Shown one piece after another: positions 53,771-64,000 of a stretch of 64,000 nt of DNA. How positions within the stretch are numbered: position 1 is the stretch's first letter; every line of letters begins with the position of its first letter. Source of the stretch: Salvia splendens (lineage: Eukaryota > Streptophyta > Magnoliopsida > Lamiales > Lamiaceae); the NCBI RefSeq assembly GCF_004379255.2, contig NC_056033.1, forward strand, positions 35,428,719 through 35,492,718. The letters are read 5' to 3'. The notes beneath the pieces were generated by a model, which saw only the letters and a program-made list of their open reading frames with translations, did not search any database and was not told the DNA's origin. The position numbers and the translations under genes were made by a program.

Positions 53771-54590
53771 ACTATCGTCAAGACATATTTGATGTTCTAA
53801 TATGATGTAAGATATGTGTCAGATTTTTTTACTAGCAAAATATGATGTCATCGCAGGATCAGACTAGAAATAATACTGGAATGTACCAAGCACACGATAC
53901 TAATAAAGAAGCTAATATCATCGATCATGACGCTATTGGAATGAATAAAAACCTGGATGATACAAAATCATTTTTAAGTATTGGCTGCTCAACCTGTTGT
54001 GCGTTGATGTTGGCCGATAATAATCATAGTTCATTTTTTAATAAAACAACGGCATCCATACATTACGCAAATGACAACAAGACAATGAAGATAGATGTTG
54101 AGAAGATGATTGCGGACTACAAAGCTTCAGTTTTGGATTTGTCTTTGAATTTTAGATTCATAGACGGCTACATCGACATTTTTTATTTGTTTTGAAATTT
54201 CAGATTCTAGAATTTCCACGTATCTCATAGGTTTGTTGTTGGGATATGTCATTGGATTTTATGTCTCACATCTTGGGCTATGTAATTTACGAGAACTTGG
54301 TTTGCTTTTGAATTGATTTTTAAGTCCTGTCTTTACAATGCAGATGTGTTGCGACAATGTAGTATGGGTTATTCGAAGTGGTAAATATTGGACCTAATGT
54401 TTGACACTTTGACATAATAAGATTTAAGAATAACATTGAATACATGTCATTCTGAAACATAAACGAGTCATTATAAGAAGTCAGGGCATTCTGATGATAA
54501 ATAAGAGTCGGTATAAGAAAAAGACTGAATACATGTCATACTGATAACATATACGAGTCATTATAAGAAAAAGAATAAATACATGTCAGT

Positions 54591-56052
54591 CTAATACACT
54601 TTTGCCATGATGTGCCACATACACCATCTATGACGTGTGTTCACAAGGACCTCCTCGACAGCAACCTTCATTCCTAGGTCTTGGTCCGTAATGATCAATT
54701 TCGGAGCTACACCCATGCACTTCACAAACTACTGGAATAGCCAGGAGAAAGAGTCTGCACTCTCACTACAAAGTTGACCGGCACCAAATGTCACAGCTCT
54801 TCCATGATTGTCCTTACCAGTGAACGGAGCAAATATCATAGAATACCTGCATAAAAATAGTCTTTCTAAAATCAGGCATGGGAGCTGGAGTTTGACAAGA
54901 TAGAATATCAAACAATAGGCCAGTACGAAAACAATGAATGTCATACCACGAAATGTAAACTAAATGTGAAAACAAATAAGCTTACAACATGTACCTGTTG
55001 GTTGAGTAAGTAGTGTCAAATGAAACAATGTCACCGAATAGCAAAAAAATCTTTTTCGACAGCGGATCACACCAGAATAAATGTGACATTCTATCACTAG
55101 AATCGACCTTATATTCATACGTGAAGGTATCACAACTTTCCTTCTTCTTCCTTAGCTCATCTAATATCATCTGAGCATCATGCCCTTCAGCATATCTCCT
55201 AATGTCTCGGGTGTAATTGAGAACGTCCAATACAGTACACCCGACTGACTCATATCCACCCATCAATTCAGTCAACAATTTAAATATTAGTGATGGACCA
55301 ATATTGACACCAGCACAATCGGTAATAAATTTTTGGTGGACATCGTCAAGAACGCGATTGAGTCTCATGAATTTCTGGTGGTTTGGAAGTACCATAGGAT
55401 GATTATGTTCTTCATTCAAATTCTTGATTATGTAGCCTCTGTCGGAGTCAAACTTGAAGGCAACCCTAGCTTTACAGCCGCATTTCTTGGATTTACGTTC
55501 GCGTCTAGCTTGCTTGTCTTGCACTCTTTTTTCACCTTCTCTACTACACACCATATAAAACCATATGGTGAGTTGACCAATTTTTTTAGACCCGCACTTG
55601 AGGGTATCAAAACCAACATGTCGACCATAATTTTCATAAAACTGAATTGCCTTCTCCAATGTGGGAAAGTTACGACCAACAAAGGGTTTCACTTCGTTAG
55701 GGCAATCAGGGGTATGTAAATCTGAAATAAACAAAAATAGAGCATAAGAACATAGCATAATAACGAAAGGGAGATGTGAAATCCGTTATGTGAAAAAATG
55801 CAGCGAATGTATGCATAAAAATACATGCAACCAGTTAAACATGAAGACAGATTACATACAACGAAGAGCATAACTACGGTATATTAAAGTCATAACATAA
55901 AAATAAAATATAAAACTTATGGCATAATCAAGAAACAAAAATGAAATTAAAACAAATCAATATATTTAACCTCCACAATTTGTATTATCCACACTTTCAT
56001 CAGATGAAGAATGATTGTCACAGTTCGGCGGTGGGGGTGATCCAATTTCCAT
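54591..56052 (-). pseudogene. FAR1-domain MULE transposase, truncated
   Basis: Minus-strand exons: 56052-55971 (MEIGSPPPPNCDNHSSS), 55721-54995 and 54846 onward. Exon 2 holds a FAR1 DNA-binding domain: RNFPTLEKAIQFYENYGRHV, CSREGEKRVQDKQA, KKCGCKARVAFKFDSD, LNEEHNHPMVLPNH (zinc-coordinating C/C/H/H pattern). The start of the MULE DDE domain follows (HLFWCDPLSKKIFLLFGDIV, SFDTTYSTN, first catalytic Asp). Exon 3 continues YSMIFAPFTGKDNHGRAV and reaches TAG at 54729-54731. Past it the frame still reads KLIITDQDLGMKVAVEEV (second Asp) and RHRWCMWHIM, then another TAG at 54591. The last catalytic Glu, the SWIM zinc finger and C-terminus are not found. It is a dead transposase. Confidence 0.85.
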
Positions 56053-56723
56053 TAATGTGAGGCTCGATATAAACAAATCTGCAAACAATTTATGCATTCA
56101 CAATCATAGATCAAATGATAAAAAAAATCAACAAAAGAGAGAGAAGCTATGAAAAGGGATATATAAGAATATTTCAACCTCTGGATGATAATTCCAAAAA
56201 TTAAGATTTTAGGTGAATACAAATCTTACAATGAAGTGATGAAAGAGGAGATGTAAAACGGCAATCTGGTAGAGAAATTAAAAAAGATTATGAAGCAATC
56301 GCTGAAGATGATGAACACACATTCTGAGATCGAGAGTTAAAAAATATTCATATTTATGGAAGAAGGTGAAAAAATCGCTGAAGAAGAGGATGAATAACTT
56401 GACAGAATGATTCGAGAATATGGAATCAGCTGAAGAAATAAAAGTGAATGAGTGAATCGTGGTTAGAAATTTCATGCAGATATGAAGTGAGAGAAAGAGA
56501 TGATCATGGAGTAATCATACTGCATGATTAATGGAGATTCCATAACAACACAAATGTATAAGTTCCATACTAGCCTTATACGATTATTTTTATTTAAAAA
56601 TGAGAAAGAAATGAAAATAGGACAGCCTTCAGATCTTGTCCTAAGATTAAAATAACGGCAAATCTCATGGACAGTAATTAGCTTATGTTTGGTATTAGGA
56701 TTGATTTTTGTATTGATCAAAAT

Positions 56724-56725
<2 letters not shown>

Positions 56726-56767
<42 letters not shown>
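56726..56767. repeat. (TA)21 microsatellite between elements A and B
   Basis: Pure TA run. Confidence 0.95.
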
Positions 56768-56770
<3 letters not shown>

Positions 56771-58388
56771 ATGTATTCATTTCCTTTTCCTATATTTCCT
56801 CATTTTTCCTTCTTAATATCAGCCATTAGATTAGAGAAATGGACGGTCAAGATCAATATTGGGTAATTAATCCCGTGTTGCATTATTTGTCCTATTTTGT
56901 GCATTATGAGGGTACAATAGTAATCTAATAATGGCTGAAAACCGCTACGAATAATGCACCACATGGTCACGAGTAATGCATATAATTGACTATATAATGC
57001 ACAATATGTGAACTGCAATGCATACGAATAAGATGTACCATGTTATGATGTTTGGACACACGTTTCTTGTTTCCCCTAAGGGTTTAATAAGCTTAGGGGC
57101 TAGGGTATAGTACGTAGACACGTATGTAATCTTCACATGGTAACGAGCAATGGATATAATTGACTATATAATGCACAATTTGTGAACTGCAATGCATACG
57201 AACAAGATGTGCTGTGTTATGATGTTTGACACACGTTTCTTGTTTCCCCTAAGGGTTTAATAAGCTTAGGGGCTAGGGTATAGTACGTACACATTAATAA
57301 TAAATTATAAAACGATACGAATAATTCACCAAATTGTCACGAGTAATGGATGTTATTAACTATATAATGCACAATATGTGAACTGCAATGCATACGAATA
57401 AGATGTACCATGTTATGATGTTTGACACACGTTTCTTGTTTACCCTAAGGGTTTAATACGCTTATGGGCTAGGGTATAGTACGTAGACATTACTAAATGC
57501 ACGTATGTAATCTTCAATCCGTTGATTAACCCATATACACAATACCTCTAATAATGCATAATATACTGAGATAATGACAATTAACAGCTACATAATGCAC
57601 TACCTAAACCAAATAATGCACATACGTATATTCCAATAACAACAATTTGTTAGTAATGTCTACGTACTATACCCTAGCCCCTAAGCTTATTAAACCCTTA
57701 GGGGAAACAAGAAACGTGTGTCAAACATCATAACATGGTACATCTTATTCGTATGCATTGCAGTTCACATATTGTGCATTATATAGTTAATAACATCCAT
57801 TACTCGTGACAATTTGGTGAATTATTCGTATCGTTTTATAATTTGTTATTAATGCGTACGTACTATACCCTAGCCCCTAAGCTTATTAAACCCTTAGGGG
57901 AAACAAGAAACGTGTGTCAAACATCATAACACAGCACATCTTGTTCGTATGCATTGCAGTTCACAAATTGTGCATTATATAGTCAATTATATCCATTACT
58001 CGTTACCATGTGAAGATTACATACGTGTCTACGTACTATACCCTAGCCCCTAAGCTTATTAAACCCTTAGGGGAAACAAGAAACGTGTGTCCAAACATCA
58101 TAACATGGTACATCTTATTCGTATGCATTGCAGTTCACATATTGTGCATTATATAGTCAATTATATGCATTACTCGTGACCATGTGGTGCATTATTCGCA
58201 GATACCAAAATGTGGCAGTTACTTTTCCGACAAATGTCAATAATAACCCTGTAATGCATACAACCACCTTCTATAATGCAACACGGAACCAGTTTTATAG
58301 AATCAATCTGATCCGTTGATGCCTTAGATCTAACGCGTAATATTAAGAAGGAAAAAGGATCTAAGATGTGAAAAGGAGAATAACGCTC

Positions 58389-58391
<3 letters not shown>
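56768..58391. mobile_element. Foldback-like element B with long inverted repeat and (TA)n borders
   Basis: The outer ends share CTCATTTTTCCTTCTTAATAT (left about 56797-56817) with the inverse of the right end (about 58340-58360), next to TA runs. Inside are two 547-bp arms (next entry). The outer 180 bp on each side differ more from each other than the arms do. No transposase. Confidence 0.75.
56948..58198. repeat. Long inverted repeat, two 547-bp arms with a 157-bp spacer
   Basis: Arms 56948-57494 and 57652-58198 are near-perfect complements. Each arm consists of three tandem units of 170-190 bp containing TAAGCTTAGGGGCTAGGG and CATAACATGGTACATC-type segments. The unit order is mirrored (L1 pairs R1, and so on), including unit-specific variants such as the GTGCTGTGTTATG form of the middle unit. 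A transcript through this would form a perfect long hairpin. Confidence 0.92.
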
Positions 58392-58421
<30 letters not shown>

Positions 58422-58425
<4 letters not shown>

Positions 58426-58708
58426 TTTGATCCATGCAAAACCATTCTTAATACAAAAATGCAGAACCAAGCATACAAAAGTCATTTTTAGGTCATTGTA
58501 AGCTTATTTTTACGTCATTATAGTAAGGATGACATGAAATGATCTTAACATGACCTCAAACCCAAAGTTTATAATATGACCTAAAACTGCTTTACAATGA
58601 CCCTCCGTGTTTTTGTTTAATTATTGACCATTGGATTGTCAAATCTCATGGTCAGGATTTGGTCTGGATTTTGTATTGAGATCAAGTTTTGTATTGATCA
58701 TTTTCCTC
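58422..58708. mobile_element. MITE-like element C (287 bp) related to element A
   Basis: Left end GGGTTTTGATCCATGCAAAAC and inverse of the right end (AAATGATCAATACAAAAC) are similar to each other and to the ends of element A. Bordered by (TA)n at 58392-58421 and 58709-58724. No ORF. Confidence 0.65.
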
Positions 58709-58724
58709 TATATATATATATATA

Positions 58725-59704
58725 GAGTCGTGATCATATAATAACCCCTAAATATCGTAATAACCCTATAACTAAATCTGGACAACACATATTTCTAATC
58801 ATGCGGTTGAGATTCAAACTTAGATTTACTTCATAAAAAAAAGCACGGGGTAAAACTGTCATTTCTCTCATTTAATTTCTGAATTTTGCCAAATATCACG
58901 TAAAATGATAAAATGATAGGTTTATTGCATAGAATGATAGTTTTGAGATTCAAACTTAGATTTACTTCATAAAAAAAAGCGCGGGGTAAAACTGTCATTT
59001 CCTCATTTAATTTCTGAATTTCGCCAAATATCACGTAAAATGATAAAATGATAAAATGATAGGTTTATTGCATAGAATGATAGTTTTGCCGGATAGAATG
59101 ATACTCTGAGTTGATAAAATGATACTTTTGACTAACTGATAAAATGATAAAATGATAGGTTTATTGCATAGAATGATAGTTTTGCCGGATAGAATGATAC
59201 TCTGAGTTGATAAAATAATATTTTTAGCTTATAAATGTTAGGTTTACTGCATAAAATGATAGTTTTGCCGGATAGAATGATACTTTCAGCCGATAGAATG
59301 ATAGTTTTACCGGGTAGAATGATACTTTCAGCCGATAGAATGATAGGTATTTTTGGTGTATAAAATGACATTTTTGTTTAATAAAATGATACTTTTACCT
59401 GATAAAATGATAATCTAAGCGGATAAAATGACAGTTAGCTTATAAAAATGATAGTTTAGCTGAAGAAATTGCATATAAGCTGATAAAATGATACTTTAAC
59501 GTGACAAAATGACATAAAACTGATAAAATGATAGTTTTGCCGGATAGAATGATACTTTCAGCCGATAGATTTAGCCGATAGGCTGATAGAATGATACTTT
59601 CAGCCGATAGAATGATACTTTCAGCCGATAGAATGATACTTTCAGCCGATAGATTTAGTTATAGGGTTATTACGGAAATTGGGGTTATCATTATAATGCA
59701 CCCC
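58725..59704. mobile_element. TIR element D filled with an AT-rich minisatellite
   Basis: Left end ...AATAACCCTATAACTAAATC (to about 58779) is repeated in inverse at the right (from about 59650), and the right terminus inverse is GGGGTGCATTATAATGATAA. Bordered by (TA)n. From about 59040 the interior is a minisatellite of GATAGAATGATA(C/G)TTT and GATAAAATGATA units. Confidence 0.7.
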
Positions 59705-59717
59705 TATATATATATAT

Positions 59718-61388
59718 CACTCGGTTGATATTCAAACTTAGATTTACTTCATAAAAAAACGCGGGGGTAAATATGTCATTTCGCTCATGATAAAATTTAC
59801 GTTCATGATATCCAAATTTCGCTCATTTAATTTCTGAATTTCGCTCATTTAATTTCTGAATTTCGCTCATTTTATCAGTCAGTCAAAAGTATCATTTTAT
59901 CAACTCAGAGTATCATTCTATCCGGAAAACTATCATTCTATGCAATAAACCTAACATATATCATTTTATCAGTCAGTCAAAAGTATCATTTTATCAACTC
60001 AGAGTATCATTCTATCCGGCAAAACTATCATTTTATCAGTTTTATGTCATTTTGTCACGTTAAAGTATCATTTTATCAGCTTATACGCAATTTCTTCAGC
60101 AAAACTATCATTTTTATAAGGTTACTGTCATTTTATCCGCTTAGATTATCATTTTATCAGGTAAAAGTATCATTTTATTAAACAAAAATGTCATTTTATA
60201 CACCAAAAATACCTATCATTCTATCGGCTGAAAGTATCATTCTACCCGACAAAACTATCATTCTATCGGCTGAAAGTATCATTCTATCCGGCAAAACTAT
60301 CATTTTATCAGTTTTATATCATTTTGTCACGTTAAAGTATCATTTTATCAGCTTATATGCAATTTCTTCAGCTAAACTATCATTTTTATAAGCTAACTGT
60401 CATTTTATCCGCTTAGATTATCATTTTATCAGGTAAAAGTATCATTTTATTAAACAAAAATGTCATTTTATACACCAAAAATACCTATCATTCTATCGGC
60501 TGAAAGTATCATTCTACCCGACAAAACTATCATTCTATCGGCTGAAAGTATCATTCTATCCGGCAAAACTATCATTTTATGCAGTAAACCTAACATTTAT
60601 AAGCTAAAAGTATCATTTTATCTACTCAGAGTATCATTCTATTCGGAAAAACTATCATTTTTATAAGGTTTCTGTAATATTATCCGCTTAGATTATCATT
60701 TTATCAGGTAAAAGTATCATTTTATTAAACAAAAATGTCATTGTATACACCAAAAATACCTATCATTCTATCGGCTGAAAGTATCATTCTACCCGGCAAA
60801 ACTATCATTCTATCGGCTGATAGTATCATTCTATCCGGCAAAACTATCATTTTATGCAGTAAACCTAACATTTATAAGCTAAAAGTATCATTTTATCAAC
60901 TCAGAGTATCATTCTATCCGGCAAAACTATCATTCTATGCAATAAACCTATCATTTTATCATTTTATCAGTCGGTCAAAAGTATCATTTTATCAACTCAG
61001 AGTATCATTCTATCCGGCAAAACTATCATTCTATGCAATAAACCTATCATTTTATCATTTTATCAGTCAGTCAAAAGTATCATTTTATCAACTCAAAGTA
61101 TCATTCTATCCGGTAAAACTATCATTCTATGCAATAAAACCTATCATTTTATTAGTCAGTCAAAAGTATCATTTTATCAACTCAGAGTATCATTCTATCC
61201 GGTAAAACTATCATTCTACGCAATAAACCTATCATTTTATCATTTTATCATTTTACGTGATATTTGGCGAAATTCAGAAATTAAATGAGGGAAATGACAG
61301 TTTTACCCCGCGCTTTTTTTTATGAAGTAAATCTAAGTTTGAATCTCAACCGCATGATTAGAACTGATCACAGACTCTCTCTCTCTCT
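59718..61388. mobile_element. Element E, inverted relative of D, with a large minisatellite
   Basis: Its ends carry CGGTTGA(T/G)ATTCAAACTT (59722) and the inverse AAGTTTGAATCTCAACCG (about 61335-61352). The latter mirrors D at about 58804-58821. The interior (59870-61250) is dozens of TATCATTCTATCCGGCAAAA and TATCATTTTATC units. The minisatellites of D and E are in opposite orientation, so 58800-61355 is a large imperfect inverted repeat. Ends in a (CT)n and (TA)n run at about 61374-61401. Confidence 0.7.
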
Positions 61389-61401
61389 CTATATATATAT
61401 A

Positions 61402-62321
61402 TTCTCAATTAGGTTCAAAATTGATTTAATTAACTATCCAGATGCTAATTTTTTATCCTTAGTTTGTAGGAATAGCAATGTTATCTTACAACTTACAAGG
61501 CTGGTGTTGCTTTCCACAAGTTGATAACCTTGTTATCTGGATTTGCATATTTCCTATCATTTTTTGTTCTTTTTAAATAATTTCAAGGAAATAATTCGCT
61601 GAGTGTGTAATTATGGCATGATATGGTTGGTGATGCAGAGGTTGTATTTAGAAAATAAATGTCGCAGTGGCATTGCCGGAGATTGAAGCTCTTGGATTGA
61701 GAAATGCATGGTTCTTTCTGAGTTATTTTCTTTGTTTTTTCTGTACATTGACCCCAATCAGTTAAATTAACCAGGTAAGTTAAGTGTTTTATAGAAAATC
61801 CAAATGCTCTCTTTTGTATATTCTAAAATCACATTTGGAGACTTGCTATTCCTTAAGCAATCACAAAATCCTTCTTATGGTAGTGGCATCTGCGTGGTTA
61901 TGCTATGCTATAGAATTCGTTTAATGCAAATGATGTTCTGATCTCAGGGGAAATTTTATGATAGATGCCTTTGCTCTCCCATTCATTGATATTGTTCAAC
62001 TGATTTAAGCTTGTTTGGTTTACTTTTAAGCCTCTCCTGTTTAAAACACAAACTTCTTTGATCTGGAATATCTTGTTACACTACTTTTACGGTGAAATCA
62101 TTCTATAACATTGCTTCACTTGTGTAAATCCTTGAATATTTGTCGCCTCTATGGATGGACCATTTATCCGTCCTTTCTCACAAAGGGATTCATTTTGATT
62201 CCACACAATAGCGATTGGTATTTATACTTGGAAGATGATGGCCCATGTGAATGTCTTTTGGAGAGATTAATTTATATTCATCCAGAAAGAGTGGATAAAC
62301 CAATCTGGATGGATTATGCAG
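61402..62321 (+). other. Last part of the SRPP-like intron
   Basis: Ordinary T-rich intron sequence up to the acceptor TTATGCAG. An open stretch at 62111-62326 has no support as a gene. Confidence 0.6.
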
Positions 62322-62810
62322 GTTGATGAGTCTGTGCACAAGGTGCAGAAGTGCATGCCCTCATCTCTGAGGAGCGCATCTTTCAAAGCCTATAACCATG
62401 CTCGGAAAGCACCTGTTGCTGCTCGGTGTGTGATGGCTGATGTCCAGAAAAGTGGCATGGTGGAGACGGCTTCTGGACTTGCAAAATCAGTGTGTGCCAA
62501 GTACGAGCCAGTAGCCAAGGACTTGTACACCAAGTATGAACCAATGACCGAGGAGTATGCACTGCATGTTTGGCGTTTGCTGAACCAGTACGTCCTCTTC
62601 TAACGAGCTGCTCTAGCTGCTGGTCCACTAGCCGGTTACTGCTCGGAGATGTACAACCAGAAGGTTGAAGTTGCTGCCAAGAGTGGGTACAAGGTGGCAG
62701 CACATCTTCCAATCATACCTATTGACAAGATTGCAGAGGCTATAAGGACTGATAATATGACACCTGTAGTCATTGATGGCGGCCGGGTAGAAGAAGAAAT
62801 AACGACCTAG

Positions 62811-63723
62811 TAATGATTCTTTAGCTGGCGGGAACGACAGAGTTCTCTACTAGAAGTAGGTACGTGTTTTAAGCAGTTTTTTGGAACTAGTATTTAGTTT
62901 TAGAAAGATTTTTGATAATCCGTTTGGGACGTATGGATTATGCTTTGAGACAGGGGTCAGATTTACCATTGCATCAACTTGATAAATTTGGTTTGTTTTA
63001 TTCTTTCCTATATGATTATTGATTATCCATTCCCATCCCCTTTGTAATTGCTTCATGCCATGGTGAGACATATATCAGAATAACAAGGTGTTGTTCTTGC
63101 GCTTGAATTTACTATAATGCAGAATGTGCTTCTATTTAAGACACGCTCAAGGTTGTAATACACTGAAATCTTGTACTATATGTATAGTGATATGTTACAA
63201 AACCAAAATATTTTGGTTAAATGAAGTTTATATGCATGCCATGTTACCAACTTCACTTTATATTCAACATTAGTACATATATTTTGTAAATGAAATGCTT
63301 CCAAAAACATGTTTTCTTAGGATATAGAAGGAAGCAACAATTGAAATTTGATAAATGCACAAACATTAGATATAGAGCAAAAGAAATAAATTTTTGGTTA
63401 AATCTTGACAATCGTTCACTTCCTCAAGACCTCAACTCAAATAGATTCATTTGAGAAAAGAACCAAAAAAAACGTTGTTTTCTTTTTCAAGTTACTTTGG
63501 TAAAGAGAGAGAACTTGTGTGGTTTTAAAGCTCTTCAAAATAATCGTGCCTGTGTATTGGGTAAATCAACGCAAACGCAAACAAAACTTTAATTAAAAGA
63601 GAGAAAACCGTACCCGGCCCGACCCAGAGGAGAGGATCCGGTGTGGATAGTTTGATATCTGCGCTTGAGCTGCACACCAACACCATCGTCTCATCTCCTT
63701 GCTCCTCCAAAGGCAAAATTTCA
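62811..63723. other. Intergenic region between the SRPP-like gene and CLPR3
   Basis: 3' sequence of the SRPP-like gene, AT-rich spacer, and the promoter and 5' untranslated region of CLPR3. No other feature recognised. Confidence 0.5.
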
Positions 63724-63996
63724 ATGGCTAACTGTCTGCGGATGCCCATGGCTTCGTCTCTCTGCTGCTCTTCATCAGCTTCCGCCGTACGCTTCTCCAA
63801 ACGGCCTAGTTGCAGTGCAACCAACAGCTCCAAAATTCCCATGCCTCCAATCAACCCTAAAGACCCCTTCCTATCCAGGCTCGCCTCTCTTGCTGCCACC
63901 TCTCCCGATACGCTGCTCAATAAACCCAAAAATTCCGACACGCCGCCATTTTTGGATGTTTTCGACTCCCCCACACTCATGGCCACTCCTGCCCAG
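63724..63996 (+). CDS. CLPR3: Chloroplast Clp protease subunit ClpR3, first exon (partial)
   Basis: ATG at 63724 opens 91 codons to the donor CAG|GTAT at 63997, where the window ends. Residues 1-40 are Ser/Arg-rich and lack acidic residues, as expected of a chloroplast transit peptide. Then IPMPPINPKDPFLSRLASLA, LLNKPKNSDTPPFLDVFDSP and LMATPAQ follow, diagnostic of ClpR3. ClpR subunits build the plastid ClpPR core together with ClpP but lack the catalytic Ser-His-Asp triad, so they are structural. The rest of the gene lies beyond the window. An open frame on the opposite strand (63525-63986) is a shadow. Confidence 0.88.
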
Positions 63997-64000
63997 GTAT

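Larger units (their letters stand above)
52303..56725 (-). mobile_element. FAR1-type MULE (element A) with (TA)n borders
   Basis: A 4.4-kb block between two (TA)n runs. It encodes a FAR1-domain plus MULE-transposase gene on the minus strand. Its ends (left GAGTCTTAATCCATCC, right inverse AGGATTTTGATCAATACAAA) are weak inverted repeats that also resemble the ends of the small element C. FAR1/FHY3-like transposases are the known ancestors of the FAR1 transcription factors. The transposase gene is broken, so the copy is defective. Confidence 0.7.
51767..62810 (+). pseudogene. LDAP/SRPP-like: REF/SRPP-like lipid-droplet-associated protein gene with a 10.2-kb intron and an in-frame TAA
   Basis: Exons 51767-51805, 51886-52116 and 62322-62810. 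The translation MAKTDCSLQQPQS-ARDDDNW, KYLDFVVVATLHALMLIASI, RTVIGPLYSKSHDLPIRVLK, then VDESVHKVQKCMPSSLR, VCAKYEPVAKDLYTKYEPM and WRLLNQ is clearly of the REF/SRPP (LDAP) family, which coats lipid droplets in plant cells and rubber particles in latex. In the last exon the frame is broken by TAA at 62601-62603 in the conserved LNQYPLFP-like segment. Family-like sequence (GYCSEMYNQKVEVAA, KVAAHLPIIPIDKIAEAI) continues in frame to TAG at 62808-62810. If expressed, the product would be 183 residues instead of about 252. The second intron (52117-62321) is filled with at least five transposon-derived blocks. I infer a damaged or truncated gene. Whether it is still spliced across 10 kb is unknown. 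Confidence 0.8.

Noticed and set aside
55333..55719. 128-codon plus-strand ORF
   Set aside because: Antisense shadow of the FAR1-domain exon.
59132..61205. Repetitive ORFs rich in SFYQLRVSFYP and IILSAESIIL
   Set aside because: They are translations of the minisatellite; repeat length happens to be compatible with open frames in both orientations.
59870..61250. CRISPR-like array
   Set aside because: Units are contiguous and degenerate without unique spacers, and the context is a plant intron.
62111..62326. 71-codon ORF before the last SRPP exon
   Set aside because: Lies in the intron and ends across the acceptor; no similarity seen.
63525..63986. 153-codon minus-strand ORF at the window end
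   Set aside because: Shadow of the CLPR3 first exon, whose plus-strand product is clearly recognisable.

Overview
This is a nuclear segment from a flowering plant. The evidence is intron-rich genes with GT-AG junctions, a MIR164 hairpin, plant-specific families (DRM/ARP, SRPP/LDAP, CLPR3, RFI2-like), teloboxes and GGCCCA promoter motifs, and dense plant-type MITEs, LTR elements, PIF/Harbinger and MULE elements. An asterid such as a Lamiales species is plausible but not proven.

Layout. 2.0-5.9 kb: a decayed RFI2-like RING gene with a tandem exon duplication. 7.7-9.6 kb: a small Copia-type LTR element with a hAT element inside it. 9.6-14.5 kb (minus): an SR34/SF2-type splicing factor whose large intron holds a very young non-autonomous Gypsy element carrying a 415-codon ORF. 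15.2-16.5 kb: an RPL22 gene with an in-frame stop. 17.5-20.9 kb (minus): a complete folate-receptor-like membrane protein gene. 22.1-22.5 kb: a solo LTR. 22.8-23.7 kb (minus): a complete DRM/ARP dormancy-associated gene. 25.4-26.8 kb: a plant GET2/CAML-like gene. 27.2-33.0 kb: hAT and Harbinger elements, including one Harbinger-type element with only the Myb/SANT-like ORF. 35.2-35.4 kb: MIR164. 36-42 kb: AT-rich repeats and MITEs. 42.3-44.9 kb: a Stowaway element split by a second ORF1-only Harbinger element. 47.4 kb: a RACK1 pseudogene. 48.1-51.0 kb: a complete 13-exon HGSNAT-like acetyltransferase gene. 51.8-62.8 kb: an SRPP/LDAP-like gene with a 10.2-kb intron that holds a stack of (TA)n-flanked elements (a FAR1-type MULE, a 547-bp-arm inverted repeat, and AT-rich minisatellite elements). 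63.7 kb to the end: the first exon of chloroplast CLPR3.

The genes do not form a pathway. What unites the window is mobile DNA: at least seven insertions can be proved by target-site duplications read directly from the sequence, several are nested, and several sit inside or next to host genes. Three host loci (RFI2-like, RPL22, SRPP-like) carry in-frame stops although their introns and flanks look intact, which suggests recently duplicated, decaying paralogues. The less described items are the ORF1-only Harbinger elements, the small Gypsy with CWDPP repeats, and the (TA)n-separated stack in the SRPP intron.
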